NCBI RefSeq assembly: GCF_049059935.1
Contig: NZ_JBMGQR010000030.1
Coordinates: 1-44,948, forward strand
Direction of reading: 5' to 3'
Origin: JAURVT01 sp049059935
GTDB lineage: Bacteria > Actinomycetota > Actinomycetes > Propionibacteriales > Nocardioidaceae
DNA length: 44,948 bases
Numbering within the stretch: the stretch's first letter is position 1; each line of letters begins with the position of its first letter. A model generated the notes under the pieces. It had not been told where the DNA came from and did not search any database. It worked only from the letters and a program-made list of their open reading frames with translations. Below are positions 16,985 through 24,523 of this stretch, in pieces. Both the position numbers and the translations under genes were made by a program.

Positions 16985-17065
16985 GCCTGGGCGTCCCACC
17001 GTTAAGGGAGCGTCATGCCCGCATCAAGTCGGCTCCGTGCACCGGGCGAGCGAGGTCTCGCGGGC

Positions 17066-17071
17066 TACCGT
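17066..17071 (+). promoter_or_regulatory. Candidate -10 element for leaderless response-regulator mRNA
   Basis: TACCGT fits the actinobacterial TANNNT -10 pattern and ends six bases before the ATG at 17078, the spacing expected if transcription starts at the A of the start codon. No Shine-Dalgarno motif precedes that ATG. No convincing -35 is visible. Confidence 0.28.
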
Positions 17072-17077
17072 GCGGCC

Positions 17078-17770
17078 ATGGTGCACGTGCTGCTGGTGGA
17101 GGACGACGACGCGATCCGCCACGGCCTCACCCGCGCGCTCGGCGAGGGCGGTGACTCCGTCACCGCGGTCCGGACCGGGGCCGAGGGGATCTCCGCCGCG
17201 GTCGACCAGCGTCCGGACGTGGTCGTGCTGGACCTCGGACTGCCCGACCTCGACGGCGCCGACGTCCTGGCGATGCTGCGAGCGGTGAGCCAGGTGCCCG
17301 TCATCGTCGCCACCGCGCGCGACGACGAGCGCGACGTGGTGCGGCTGCTCGACGCCGGCGCGGACGACTACGTGGTCAAGCCATACTCGGCCGCCCAGGT
17401 GCAGGCGCGCATCCGTGCGGTGCTGCGGCGCTCGGGCGCGTCGGACGCACCGGAGGCGGCGGTCGTGGTCGGTGGTCTGCGGGTCGACCCGGCCTCGCGG
17501 ACGGTCGTCCTCGACGGCGCCGACGTGCCGCTCACGCGCAAGGAGTTCGACCTGCTCCTGGTGCTCGCGCGCCGAGCCGGCTCGGTGGTCACCCGACGCA
17601 GCCTGCTCGCCGAGGTCTGGCAGCTGCCGTGGGGCGGCGCGGACCGCACCGTCGACGTCCACTTGTCGTGGCTGCGTCGCAAGCTGGGGGAGACCGCCGC
17701 CGAGCCCCGCTACCTGCACAGCGTGCGCGGGGTCGGCGTCAAGCTCGTCGCCCCCGACCCCGTGCGATGA
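17078..17770 (+). CDS. OmpR/PhoB-family response regulator
   Basis: A 230-residue regulator. The receiver domain (1-118) has the acidic pair ED-DD near residue 8-11, phosphoacceptor Asp52 in VVVLDLGLPD, the Thr of IVATAR and the Lys of YVVKPYS. The winged-helix domain (about 130-228) includes LTRKEFDLLLVLA and RTVDVHLSWLRRKLGE, followed by the wing RGVGVKL. It is cognate to the kinase, whose ATG overlaps its stop codon. The ATG at 17078 fits the family start exactly. An in-frame ATG at 17015 has AAGGGAG upstream and would add 21 untypical residues, so the start is not fully settled. Targets may include the divergent DUF2231 gene. Confidence 0.88.
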   Translation: MVHVLLVEDDDAIRHGLTRALGEGGDSVTAVRTGAEGISAAVDQRPDVVVLDLGLPDLDGADVLAMLRAVSQVPVIVATARDDERDVVRLLDAGADDYVVKPYSAAQVQARIRAVLRRSGASDAPEAAVVVGGLRVDPASRTVVLDGADVPLTRKEFDLLLVLARRAGSVVTRRSLLAEVWQLPWGGADRTVDVHLSWLRRKLGETAAEPRYLHSVRGVGVKLVAPDPVR

Positions 17771-19182
17771 CCATGCGGCGCAGGATCCTCGCGCTCACCA
17801 CCGGCGTGACGGCGCTCGTCCTCGTCCTGCTGGCGGTGCCGCTGGCGGTGGTCAGCCGGCAGGTGGTGGTCGACCGCTCGTCGCAGGAGACGAGCCTGGT
17901 GGCGCAGTCGGTCGCGGACTACCTGAGCACCGGTCGCTTCGACGTCCCGCAGCTGCGGTCGTACCTGAGACGGCAGGTCGGGCGCGACGACGTGCTGATC
18001 GCGGTGCTGCTGCCCGACGGGACCGTGGTCGGCGACCGCATGCCCGCCGGGCTCCCGACGCTGCGGCCCGGTGACACCGACCGCGACGGCGACAGCGGGC
18101 GCGACGAGGACCGCGACGGCGACGGTCCGCTGGACACCGACGGGGACGGGGACGGCCTCGGGGCGGTGTCGCCCACCGAGCAGACGTCCGTCGCGGACGG
18201 GCGCCTCATCCAGGTCGAGGCGACCACCCCGTCGGGGCCGGCCCTGGTCCGGGCGTACGCCGACGACGACGAGCTCACCGAGGGCGTCTGGCGGTGGTGG
18301 GCCCTGATCGCGACGGTGTCGGTGCTGCTGCTCGGGCTGTCCGCGCTCGCGGCGGTGCTGGTGTCGCGCCGCCTGGTCCGCCCTCTCGACGCCGCCGCGC
18401 GCACCGCGTCCCGGCTGAGCGGCGGCGACCTCGACGCCCGGGCGCCGGTGGACGGGCCGCACGAGGTGGCCGAGGTGGCCACGGCGCTCAACGTCCTGGC
18501 CGAGCGGATCGACGGGCTGATGGTCGCCGAGCGCGAGACCGTCGCCGACCTGTCCCACCGTCTCCGCACCCCACTGACCGCGGTGCGTCTCGGCGTGGAC
18601 GCCCTGCCGCGGGACGTCCGCAGCCTCGAGCTCAGCGACCAGGTCGCCCAGCTCGAGCGCACGCTCACCGCGGTCATCCAGGCCGCCCGCAGGCCACGTC
18701 GTTCCGCGGAGTCCGGTGGCACCGACGCGGTGGCGACGGTGCGCGAGCGGGCGGAGTTCTGGGAGCCGCTCGTCCAGGACCAGGGACGCGCGCTCACCCT
18801 CGACCTCCCGGCCGTCCCGGTGTCGGTCTCCTGCGACGGGTCCAGCCTCGCCGCCGCCGTCGACGCGCTGCTCGAGAACGTCGTCGCCCACACGCCCGAG
18901 GGCACGTCGATGGAGGTGCGGGTGACCACCGCCGAGGAGCACGAGGACGGAGCCGTGCGGCGGTGGACGAGGGTCGACGTCCTCGACGACGGACCCGGCT
19001 TCGCACCCAGTGCCCGGGTGCGGGGGCACAGTGACCGCGGCTCGACCGGGCTCGGCCTCGACATCGCCGCCCGCTGCGCCGAGGACGTCGGCGGCCGCCT
19101 CGAGATCGACCGCGACCGTTCACGGACCCGGGTGCGCCTCGTCCTGCCCGCGGTCCCGATGGTCGGCCCGACGAGGACCTGA
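17767..19182 (+). CDS. Sensor histidine kinase with acidic DxDGD repeats in the extracellular loop
   Basis: A 471-residue kinase. TM1 is about 9-31, the outside loop 32-176, TM2 about 177-200, HAMP about 200-255, the phosphorylated His264 lies in DLSHRLRTPLTAVRLG, and the ATPase domain has LLENVVAHTPEG (N box), DDGPGF (G1) and TGLGLDIAARCAED (G2). The unusual part is residues 103-131, a run of Asp/Gly repeats (DTDRDGDS, DRDGDG, DTDGDGDG) like calcium-binding loops of thrombospondin type 3 or dockerin modules. The start ATG overlaps the regulator's stop (ATGA). A role as a cation sensor is inference; a flexible acidic spacer is the alternative. Confidence 0.9.
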   Translation: MTMRRRILALTTGVTALVLVLLAVPLAVVSRQVVVDRSSQETSLVAQSVADYLSTGRFDVPQLRSYLRRQVGRDDVLIAVLLPDGTVVGDRMPAGLPTLRPGDTDRDGDSGRDEDRDGDGPLDTDGDGDGLGAVSPTEQTSVADGRLIQVEATTPSGPALVRAYADDDELTEGVWRWWALIATVSVLLLGLSALAAVLVSRRLVRPLDAAARTASRLSGGDLDARAPVDGPHEVAEVATALNVLAERIDGLMVAERETVADLSHRLRTPLTAVRLGVDALPRDVRSLELSDQVAQLERTLTAVIQAARRPRRSAESGGTDAVATVRERAEFWEPLVQDQGRALTLDLPAVPVSVSCDGSSLAAAVDALLENVVAHTPEGTSMEVRVTTAEEHEDGAVRRWTRVDVLDDGPGFAPSARVRGHSDRGSTGLGLDIAARCAEDVGGRLEIDRDRSRTRVRLVLPAVPMVGPTRT

Positions 19183-19235
19183 CGCACCTGCCGTCCTGCC
19201 GAGCACCAGGTTGTTCACGACCACGCGTCCTCGTG

Positions 19236-19901
19236 TCACGCACCCACACGTCGGCGCAGCGTCGCGAGCCCCGCTCCCTCGACGGCCTCGTCCGCCACGG
19301 CACGCCCGGACACCAGCATGAGGAGGTCCAGTGCGTTCCCGGCGACCTCGTCGGCGCCGGCATCGCCGTGGGTGAGCTCGACGTCGCCGGCACGGAGTCG
19401 GACGTCTGCGACGTGCTCTCGGGCTCCGCCCAGCCCGACGGACGTCCGAACCTGGTACCGGAGCGCGTCGACGACCGCCGCGACCGGGTACCGGGGCACG
19501 ATGCCCAACGGGCGCCGGACGTCCTCCCCGTGCACGACCGCCTCGACGAGTCTGCTCGCGAGCGGCGCCGGTGGTGTGCGTCGGAGATCGACGACCCGGC
19601 GCATCGACTCCAGCGTCTCGTGCCCCGTCGGCCGTCGGTGTCGAGCCACCCCCCGAGCGTTCGCACGATCGAAGTCGAAGCGGGAGCGGACCATCTGAGC
19701 GACGAAACCACGACGCGTCGTCAGGGCGGTGTCGACGAGGTGGGCGAGCACGTCGTGGACGTCCCACCCCGGACACTGCGACGGCCGCCCGAAGCCCTCG
19801 GGACCGATCGGTGCGAGGTCCTCGACCAACCGCGCCCGCTCCTCACGCACCACGGCCCACACACCGTCTCGATCCAGCTCGTCCACCACGACCTCCTTCA
19901 T
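19236..19901 (-). CDS. Maleylpyruvate-isomerase-family (DinB-type) protein, second member
   Basis: A 221-residue protein. The N-terminal DinB-like bundle has CPGWDVHDVLAHLVDTALT with its metal-ligand His, and AVVHGEDVRRPLG carries the HGED motif that matches the HxxD site of the mycothiol-dependent family. The C-terminal 80 residues form the small second domain seen in TIGR03083/03085-like proteins. Function is likely thiol- or detoxification-related, with no known substrate. I chose the ATG giving MKEVVV because GGAG lies at a fair spacing upstream; an upstream in-frame ATG has none. It converges with the histidine kinase across 53 bp. It is distant in sequence from the family member at 2836. 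Confidence 0.78.
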   Translation of the reverse strand: MKEVVVDELDRDGVWAVVREERARLVEDLAPIGPEGFGRPSQCPGWDVHDVLAHLVDTALTTRRGFVAQMVRSRFDFDRANARGVARHRRPTGHETLESMRRVVDLRRTPPAPLASRLVEAVVHGEDVRRPLGIVPRYPVAAVVDALRYQVRTSVGLGGAREHVADVRLRAGDVELTHGDAGADEVAGNALDLLMLVSGRAVADEAVEGAGLATLRRRVGA

Positions 19902-20067
19902 TGGAACTCCGTCGAGAACCAGACCGACGCCGAGGTCCGGACTCATCGGTACCAGGCCGTTCTGTCGCGACGTCGCCGGCGGGCTCGCTGAGGGTGTGGG
20001 TGCGGACGCTCGACTGCGGGAGACGCCGTGAGTCAGGTCGATGCCCGTCGGCGCAGTGGAGGATCGG

Positions 20068-20328
20068 TCAGTACCACTTGAGGTAGCCGTCGGTGCGAAG
20101 ACGTCCGCCCTGGTTGACGCAGCGCGACACGGTGACGGTGTAGCCGGCGTCGCGGAGGCGCTGGGCGTCGGCGAACAGGATGTTCCGGCACGCCGACGGG
20201 GACGCGAAGACCCGGTGCTGCGAGCCTGCCGCCTGGGCCAGTCCTGCCGGCCCCACCACGGCGGCGCCACCGGCAATCAGGGCGCCTGCAGCGATCGCGG
20301 GCACGAGACGAGTACGGGACAGGGGCAT
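20068..20328 (-). CDS. Small secreted protein with two cysteines, unknown
   Basis: An 86-residue protein. A clear Sec signal runs from MPLSRTR through a hydrophobic core to the AQA-A cleavage site at about residue 33. The mature part is about 53 residues, has Cys in SACRN and SRCVNQ that could form one disulfide, and ends in TDGYLKWY. GGAGGAG lies nine bases before the ATG. I do not recognise the family; similar short exported proteins with two Cys and an aromatic end occur near actinobacterial genes of unknown role. No operon partner is obvious: the neighbours are 166 bp and about 106 bp away on the same strand. Confidence 0.65.
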   Translation of the reverse strand: MPLSRTRLVPAIAAGALIAGGAAVVGPAGLAQAAGSQHRVFASPSACRNILFADAQRLRDAGYTVTVSRCVNQGGRLRTDGYLKWY

Positions 20329-20434
20329 CAGAAGAACTCCTCCAGGTTGCGCGGCAGCCACGCCACGGGCGGCGGTGGTCGATCTCGCGTCCGTCAGGGT
20401 TGGACGGTGTCGGCGAGCGTAGATCGGCAGGGGG

Positions 20435-20542
20435 TCAGCCGAGGGCGACCACTGCGCAGGGCGACGGGTGGTCGCTGCGGAGCTCGAGCGGCCCGCCACC
20501 GATGATCGAGCCGCTCTCGGAGGTCTGCACGGTCTGCGTCAC
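20435..20542 (-). CDS. Possible 35-aa ORF
   Basis: A GTG-started ORF of 35 codons reads VTQTVQTSESGS then IIGGGPLELRSDHPSP and CAVVALG before TGA. The residue mix is protein-like, unlike the Arg/Pro-rich shadows around it, and third positions are mostly G or C. The ribosome-binding site is weak (GGGCGAGG). It lies between two leftward genes in an otherwise empty 254-bp gap. I do not recognise it. Confidence 0.3.
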   Translation of the reverse strand: MTQTVQTSESGSIIGGGPLELRSDHPSPCAVVALG

Positions 20543-20582
20543 GCCTCGCCCGGAGCTGCGGCAGGGGCGGTGAAGGTATGCG

Positions 20583-21209
20583 CTAGGCAGCATCCCGGCC
20601 GGGTCGACGGCGGCTCGGGGCGCTGCCGGCCGGGGGCTCGCTGCTGAACCACTCGACGAACGCGGCAGGGTCCCTGCGCTCGATCTCGTCGAGCAGGATC
20701 TGTCGCTGGGTGGCGGTCTGCAGGCGCAGCAGGGGGTCCGGGTGCCGGGTCCGATGGATGCTGACCTGCCAGGCCCATCGCAGCTGGTCGTACGTCCACG
20801 TGCGGACGACCATTCGAAGTGCGTCCTGGTCCGCGTCGACCGACCGGGTCGCAGAGGTCGAGGGCTCGGCCGCCGGTGGAGCGTGACCTGGGCGCCGGGC
20901 CATCGCCGTCAGACCACCGAGCAGCAGGACGACGAGGTAGCAGACGCCCCAGGACCCGCCGGCCGCGACCGACCCCACGAGCGCCACGCAGCTCGAGGCA
21001 CCGAGGCCGAGGGCAGTCGCCCACGTCGACGTCGGAGGAACGTTCGTCGATGGGGGGACGAGCACCCACCGCGCCCACGCGGCGGCCGCGGTCCCGAGGG
21101 CCCCGGCGACGACCCACGAGGCTGCCGGCGTCTCCAGGGCGGCGGCGAGCAGGCCGGCGGCGGTGGCGGACGCCCAGACGGCCCACCACACGATCCAGGT
21201 GATCTTCAC
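20583..21209 (-). CDS. Hypothetical membrane protein
   Basis: A 208-residue protein. Residues 1-105 hold four hydrophobic segments (about 4-22, 30-48, 62-80, 82-102). Residues 106-208 form a soluble, probably cytoplasmic tail with DALRMVVRTWTYDQLRWAWQVS and ATQRQILLDEIERRDPAAFVEWF, which look helical. The start is a GTG giving MKITWIVWW, where protein-like sequence begins; no strong ribosome-binding site is seen. I do not recognise the tail domain. The gene diverges from the CSCG-ANTAR gene, and a perfect 10-bp inverted repeat lies between them. Confidence 0.6.
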   Translation of the reverse strand: MKITWIVWWAVWASATAAGLLAAALETPAASWVVAGALGTAAAAWARWVLVPPSTNVPPTSTWATALGLGASSCVALVGSVAAGGSWGVCYLVVLLLGGLTAMARRPGHAPPAAEPSTSATRSVDADQDALRMVVRTWTYDQLRWAWQVSIHRTRHPDPLLRLQTATQRQILLDEIERRDPAAFVEWFSSEPPAGSAPSRRRPGRDAA

Positions 21210-21279
21210 GCTGCCGTCCCGCCTCGTCGGTCGCCCCAGCGTCGAGCCCCGAGGTGTCGCCTCGGTGAACAGGACGAGC

Positions 21280-21310
21280 CTCGCTGCCGAACTCGGCGGA
21301 CGGCAGCGAG
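21280..21310. repeat. 10-bp perfect inverted repeat in divergent intergenic region
   Basis: CTCGCTGCCG and CGGCAGCGAG are separated by 11 bases, between the membrane-protein gene and the CSCG-ANTAR gene. It could be an operator or a transcript hairpin. Nothing else in the 243-bp gap is convincing apart from a smaller CCGTCG/CGACGG stem further right. Confidence 0.4.
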
Positions 21311-21452
21311 CCCCGCCGCGGGCGTTCGGACGGTGTCCCGCCGTCGTTCACCGACGGGCCACTCCAGCGTCGGGCTGGGTGCCGGGTCGATCGCTACCGT
21401 CGGCGCGGGCCGAACGACCTCTCGTCCGTCCCTTCTCGGGCGAGGAGCTCAC

Positions 21453-22040
21453 GTGGAGACCGTGCACCTGTTCTCCGGGTACGTGCTCGACCGCAGCCAG
21501 GTTCGCGCGTGCTGTTCGTGCGGTTTCACGACGGGCCCGGCGCCGGCGCAGCGCACGGCCCGGCGCGAGCTGCTGCGCGACCATCACCTGACACGGCCGG
21601 TCTGCGAGACGTGCGGTCGTGGCGACCCGGGGAGTCTTCCCGTCGGGCTCCCGACGTTCCTGGTGGTCCGGGTCGACGACGCCACCGACCGTCCGCGGGT
21701 GGTGTGTGCCCCGGGCGGCGGCGGGTGCGACGACGGTCCTGCTGGGAGCGACGACCCGGCGCCGGGCGCCGCTCCTGACGGCACCGCCGCGGTCGGGGAC
21801 GTCGACGGGCTCGACGAGCCCGACGGGGCAGCGACCATCGCCCGCGCCGAGGGCGTCCTGATGGCCTTCCACGCCGTGGACCCCGTCCAGGCCGGGGAGC
21901 GACTCGCCGCCCGCGCACGACGTGCGGACATCAGCCTGCTCGAGGCCGCCCACCGCGTGCTCGTGGCCGTCGCGGGGGACGGGTCGGACTCCGCCGGCAC
22001 CGCGCCCCGCGCAGGCGTCACCGCCACGCGCCGACGCTGA
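21453..22040 (+). CDS. CSCG-module ANTAR domain protein
   Basis: A 195-residue protein. Residues 4-50 form a short Cys-containing module: VHLFSGY, then VRACCSCG (CSCG at 21-24) and a helix ending DHHLT, followed by VCETCG, a CxxC pair that may complete a zinc site. About 60-115 is an acidic, Gly/Pro-rich linker. Residues about 120-170 match an ANTAR RNA-binding domain: ATIARAEGVLMAFHAVDP and LLEAAHRVLVAVA. ANTAR proteins bind paired hairpins in leader RNAs to prevent termination. No GAF, PAS or receiver domain is present, so the Cys module may be the sensor. The GTG follows GAGGAG. A similar module ends the GGDEF-EAL protein at 40476-42617. Confidence 0.75.
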   Translation: METVHLFSGYVLDRSQVRACCSCGFTTGPAPAQRTARRELLRDHHLTRPVCETCGRGDPGSLPVGLPTFLVVRVDDATDRPRVVCAPGGGGCDDGPAGSDDPAPGAAPDGTAAVGDVDGLDEPDGAATIARAEGVLMAFHAVDPVQAGERLAARARRADISLLEAAHRVLVAVAGDGSDSAGTAPRAGVTATRRR

Positions 22041-22143
22041 GGGCGCCACCGCGGCGGCAGTCGCCCCGTGGACCTCTCCTCCAGGTGGACGAAGTTCCTC
22101 CGATGTGGCGACCTCGTGCCCCGTTCGGGACGAGGATCGGACA

Positions 22144-22341
22144 ATGCACGACACCACCCCGCCCCGACTGGTCACGCCGGCCGAGGCCGCAGCGATCCTG
22201 CACGTCAGCCCGACGTTGTTGCGGCGATGGGCGATGGCGGGGCGCCTCTCCGCCGCCCGGACGCTGGGAGGCCACTGGCGCTTCCGGCTCGATGACGTCA
22301 TGGTGCTGCGAGCCACCCGAGCCGCTGCGGCGCAGGCCTGA
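22144..22341 (+). CDS. BldC-like small MerR/excisionase-type DNA-binding protein
   Basis: A 65-residue winged-helix protein. LVTPAEAAAILHVSPTLLRR forms the helix-turn-helix and WAMAGRLSAARTLGGHWRFR the wing, the BldC/MerR pattern with the hallmark GGHxRFR. Streptomyces BldC is about the same size and binds head-to-tail on direct repeats. The ATG at 22144 has a modest GAGGATC upstream. It is 103 bp after the CSCG-ANTAR gene on the same strand and converges with a thioesterase. Its targets are unknown; a developmental or stress role is by analogy only. Confidence 0.82.
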   Translation: MHDTTPPRLVTPAEAAAILHVSPTLLRRWAMAGRLSAARTLGGHWRFRLDDVMVLRATRAAAAQA

Positions 22342-22346
22342 GGGCG

Positions 22347-22772
22347 TCAGCTCCCCGACCGGACCTGCTGGACGATCGACTTGGTGATCGCGGCACGGGC
22401 GACGGGACGGTCGCCGACCGCCGCGAGGACGCTGAGGAACGCCAGCCGGCGACCGCGTCGGTCGAGCTGGGCGCGGCACTCGATCCGCTCGCCGAGGCCG
22501 ACCGACGCGATCAGCTGCAGCGAGCTGGCGTGGGTGACGGCGTGCTCGCTGTCGCCGAGCGTGGGCGCGACGGCCAGGTAGGCCGCGAGCTCCAGAGCGG
22601 CGGCGAGGGCGGCCGCGTGCACCCCGCCGGCGCCGTTGTCCGCCAGCTCCCCGGGGACCAGGGCGACCCCGACCTGGGGCGACCCGGGATCGATCAGGTG
22701 GCACCCGAGTGCCTGGGTCAGGGGGACCGCCAACGCCAGCGCGGCGCGTGACCCCATCCCGTGCGGTGCCAT
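22347..22772 (-). CDS. Hotdog-fold thioesterase (PaaI-like)
   Basis: A 141-residue single-hotdog protein. The central helix is in DNGAGGVHAAALAAALELAAYLAV, where PaaI-type enzymes have an Asn and the GG-x-hydrophobic start, and the sheet is seen in AVTHASSLQLIASVGLGERIECRAQL and LAFLSVLAAVG. It should hydrolyse an acyl-CoA or act on acyl-thioesters as a homotetramer. Start choice is the first ATG; another ATG five codons later is possible and no strong ribosome-binding site distinguishes them. It is not close to other acyl-CoA genes, so no pathway can be given. Confidence 0.7.
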   Translation of the reverse strand: MAPHGMGSRAALALAVPLTQALGCHLIDPGSPQVGVALVPGELADNGAGGVHAAALAAALELAAYLAVAPTLGDSEHAVTHASSLQLIASVGLGERIECRAQLDRRGRRLAFLSVLAAVGDRPVARAAITKSIVQQVRSGS

Positions 22773-22857
22773 GCGTCAGAGCCTGCGCCGGTCGGGCGAA
22801 CGCCCGGTGACCGGCCCGTGACGGGCAGCGGGCCGTCCGCGGATGGCTCGAGGTGGC

Positions 22858-23583
22858 TCACCGGCCGGAGGACGAGGTGGCCGCCGCGTACTGGTCGGCT
22901 GCGGCGTGCACGGCGGCGACGTACTCGGCCGAGTGGTTGTACGAGAAGACGGCCTGCCCCCAGAGGGCGCCGTCGAGACGGTGGTCGTCGGCGCACAGGT
23001 ACCGGCCGGCGGCGTAGGCCGCGTCGTCGAGGTCGTGGACGTCGGTGCGCCCGTCGCCGTCGCCGTCGGACGCCCACCGCCGCCACGTGGTGGAGATGAA
23101 CTGCATGGGGCCCGCGGCCCGGTCCCACGACCCGTTGCCGTCGCCGATGGCGGCGACGTCCCCGTCGCCGTCGAGCGCGACCCCGTCGATCGGGAGCCCG
23201 GTCGTCCCGTCATCGGCGAGGGTGCGTCCGCCGATCGTGCCGTGGTGCGACTCGACCCAGCCGATGCCGGCCAGCGTCGTCCATCCCAGGCCGCAGCCGG
23301 GCTGCTCGCGGGCGAGCCTCAGCGCGGCCGAGGCGTACGCGCGCACGGCGGGGACCGGCACCGCCGTGCTCGCCGCGGTGCTCTGGACCCACGCGGGGTC
23401 CACGACCGCTGCTGGGTCGGCCGCCGCGACGTCGACGGATGGGACGGGGGCCTCCACGTCAGCCGGGGCCGAGGTGACGACGACGGGGTCGTCGACGACG
23501 CCGCCGCGGTCCGCCAACCGGGTGGTCGCGAGCAGTGCGGCGGCGACGGCGGCGACGAGCCCGACGGTGAGGACCGACCTCAC
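22858..23583 (-). CDS. Exported lytic transglycosylase, coupled to pstB
   Basis: A 241-residue protein. A signal or anchor helix occupies residues 3-22, followed by a Val/Pro/Ala-rich linker to about 75. The SLT-type lysozyme-like domain has the catalytic Glu in AGIGWVESHHG, AGPMQFISTTWRRW (the GPMQF motif) and GQAVFSYNHSAEYV (the SYN motif). Two Asp-rich loops, LDGDGD and SDGDGDGRTDVHDLDD, look like the calcium-binding insertion common in actinobacterial members. It should cleave peptidoglycan glycan strands. The GTG overlaps the TGA of pstB by four bases, so a wall-remodelling enzyme is co-translated with the phosphate-transporter ATPase. That link is unusual and may serve export or placement of the large surface proteins of the same locus. 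Confidence 0.87.
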   Translation of the reverse strand: MRSVLTVGLVAAVAAALLATTRLADRGGVVDDPVVVTSAPADVEAPVPSVDVAAADPAAVVDPAWVQSTAASTAVPVPAVRAYASAALRLAREQPGCGLGWTTLAGIGWVESHHGTIGGRTLADDGTTGLPIDGVALDGDGDVAAIGDGNGSWDRAAGPMQFISTTWRRWASDGDGDGRTDVHDLDDAAYAAGRYLCADDHRLDGALWGQAVFSYNHSAEYVAAVHAAADQYAAATSSSGR

Positions 23584-24446
23584 CCGAAGCGGCCGTTGAC
23601 GTAGTCGTGGGTGCGCTGGTCCTGGGGCGTCGCGAACATCGCACCGGTGTCGCCGTGCTCGACGATGACGCCGGGCGTCCCCTGGGCGGCGAGGAAGAAC
23701 GCGCAGGTGTCGGAGACGCGCGCGGCCTGCTGCATGTTGTGGGTGACGATCACGATCGTGACGTCCTGGGCCAGCTCGAGCATGGTCTCCTCGATCACCC
23801 GCGTGGAGGTCGGGTCCAGCGCCGAGCACGGCTCGTCCATCAGCAGGACGCGGGGACGGACGGCGAGCGACCGTGCGATGCACAGGCGCTGCTGCTGGCC
23901 GCCCGACAGGCCGCCGCCGGGTGCGTCGAGACGGTCCTTGACCTCGTTCCAGAGCCCGCCCTTGCGCAGGCTCGACTCGACCAGCTCGGCGCGGTCGCCG
24001 CGGGAGACCTTGGTGCCGGTCAGGCGCAGCCCGGCCAGGACGTTCTCGGCGATCGACATCGCCGGGAACGGGTTGGGCTTCTGGAAGACCATGCCGATCG
24101 CGCGGCGCGCGTCGGTGAGGCGCCGGTCGGGGTGGTAGACGTCGTCGCCGTCGAGGAGCACCTCGCCGGCCATCTGTGCGGACGGCACGAGCTCGTGCAT
24201 CCGGTTCAGGATCCGCAGGAAGGTGGACTTGCCACATCCCGACGGGCCGATGAGCGCCGTGATGCCGCCGGCGGGCATGGTGAGGCTGACGCGGTCCAGG
24301 ACGAGCCGCTCGCCGAACCAGGCGGAGATGTCGCGGGCCTCGAGGGAGGCGAGGTGGCCGCCGCGGGCGCGGACGGGTGTGGCTGGTCCGGGCGCGTCGA
24401 GGACGACGGGGATCTCGACGGTGCGGTGGAACGCGTCGGTGGTCAT
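23580..24446 (-). CDS. pstB: Phosphate ABC transporter ATPase PstB
   Basis: A 288-residue ATPase. About 30 extra N-terminal residues precede the PstB core. Walker A is GPSGCGKST (67-75), the PstB-specific VFQKPNPFPAMSIAENV carries the Q-loop, the signature is LSGGQQQRLCIARSL, Walker B is VLLMDEPCSALDP and the H-loop is IVTHNMQQAARVSD. It energises phosphate uptake by PstC/PstA. The ATG giving MTTDAF is chosen because AGGAG lies five bases upstream; a GTG two codons earlier would overlap that motif. The gene is separated from the pstCA genes by three substrate-binding-like or wall-related genes, which is not the usual pstSCAB order. No phoU is in the window. Confidence 0.95.
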   Translation of the reverse strand: MTTDAFHRTVEIPVVLDAPGPATPVRARGGHLASLEARDISAWFGERLVLDRVSLTMPAGGITALIGPSGCGKSTFLRILNRMHELVPSAQMAGEVLLDGDDVYHPDRRLTDARRAIGMVFQKPNPFPAMSIAENVLAGLRLTGTKVSRGDRAELVESSLRKGGLWNEVKDRLDAPGGGLSGGQQQRLCIARSLAVRPRVLLMDEPCSALDPTSTRVIEETMLELAQDVTIVIVTHNMQQAARVSDTCAFFLAAQGTPGVIVEHGDTGAMFATPQDQRTHDYVNGRFG

Positions 24447-24523
24447 GGTCACTCCTGGGGACGAGGCCTGCGGTGGCCCGCTGGGTGCGGGCCACCGCAG
24501 GCCGGTGGTGCTGGGTGTCGGGG

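Noticed and set aside
17015..17077. Earlier start for the OmpR-type regulator with AAGGGAG upstream
   Set aside because: It would add 21 residues not seen in the receiver family; kept only as an alternative because the ribosome-binding motif is good.
18071..18157. Tandem DNA repeat as a mobile or CRISPR-like element
   Set aside because: The repeats are in-frame Asp/Gly codons of the kinase loop, with no spacer regularity.
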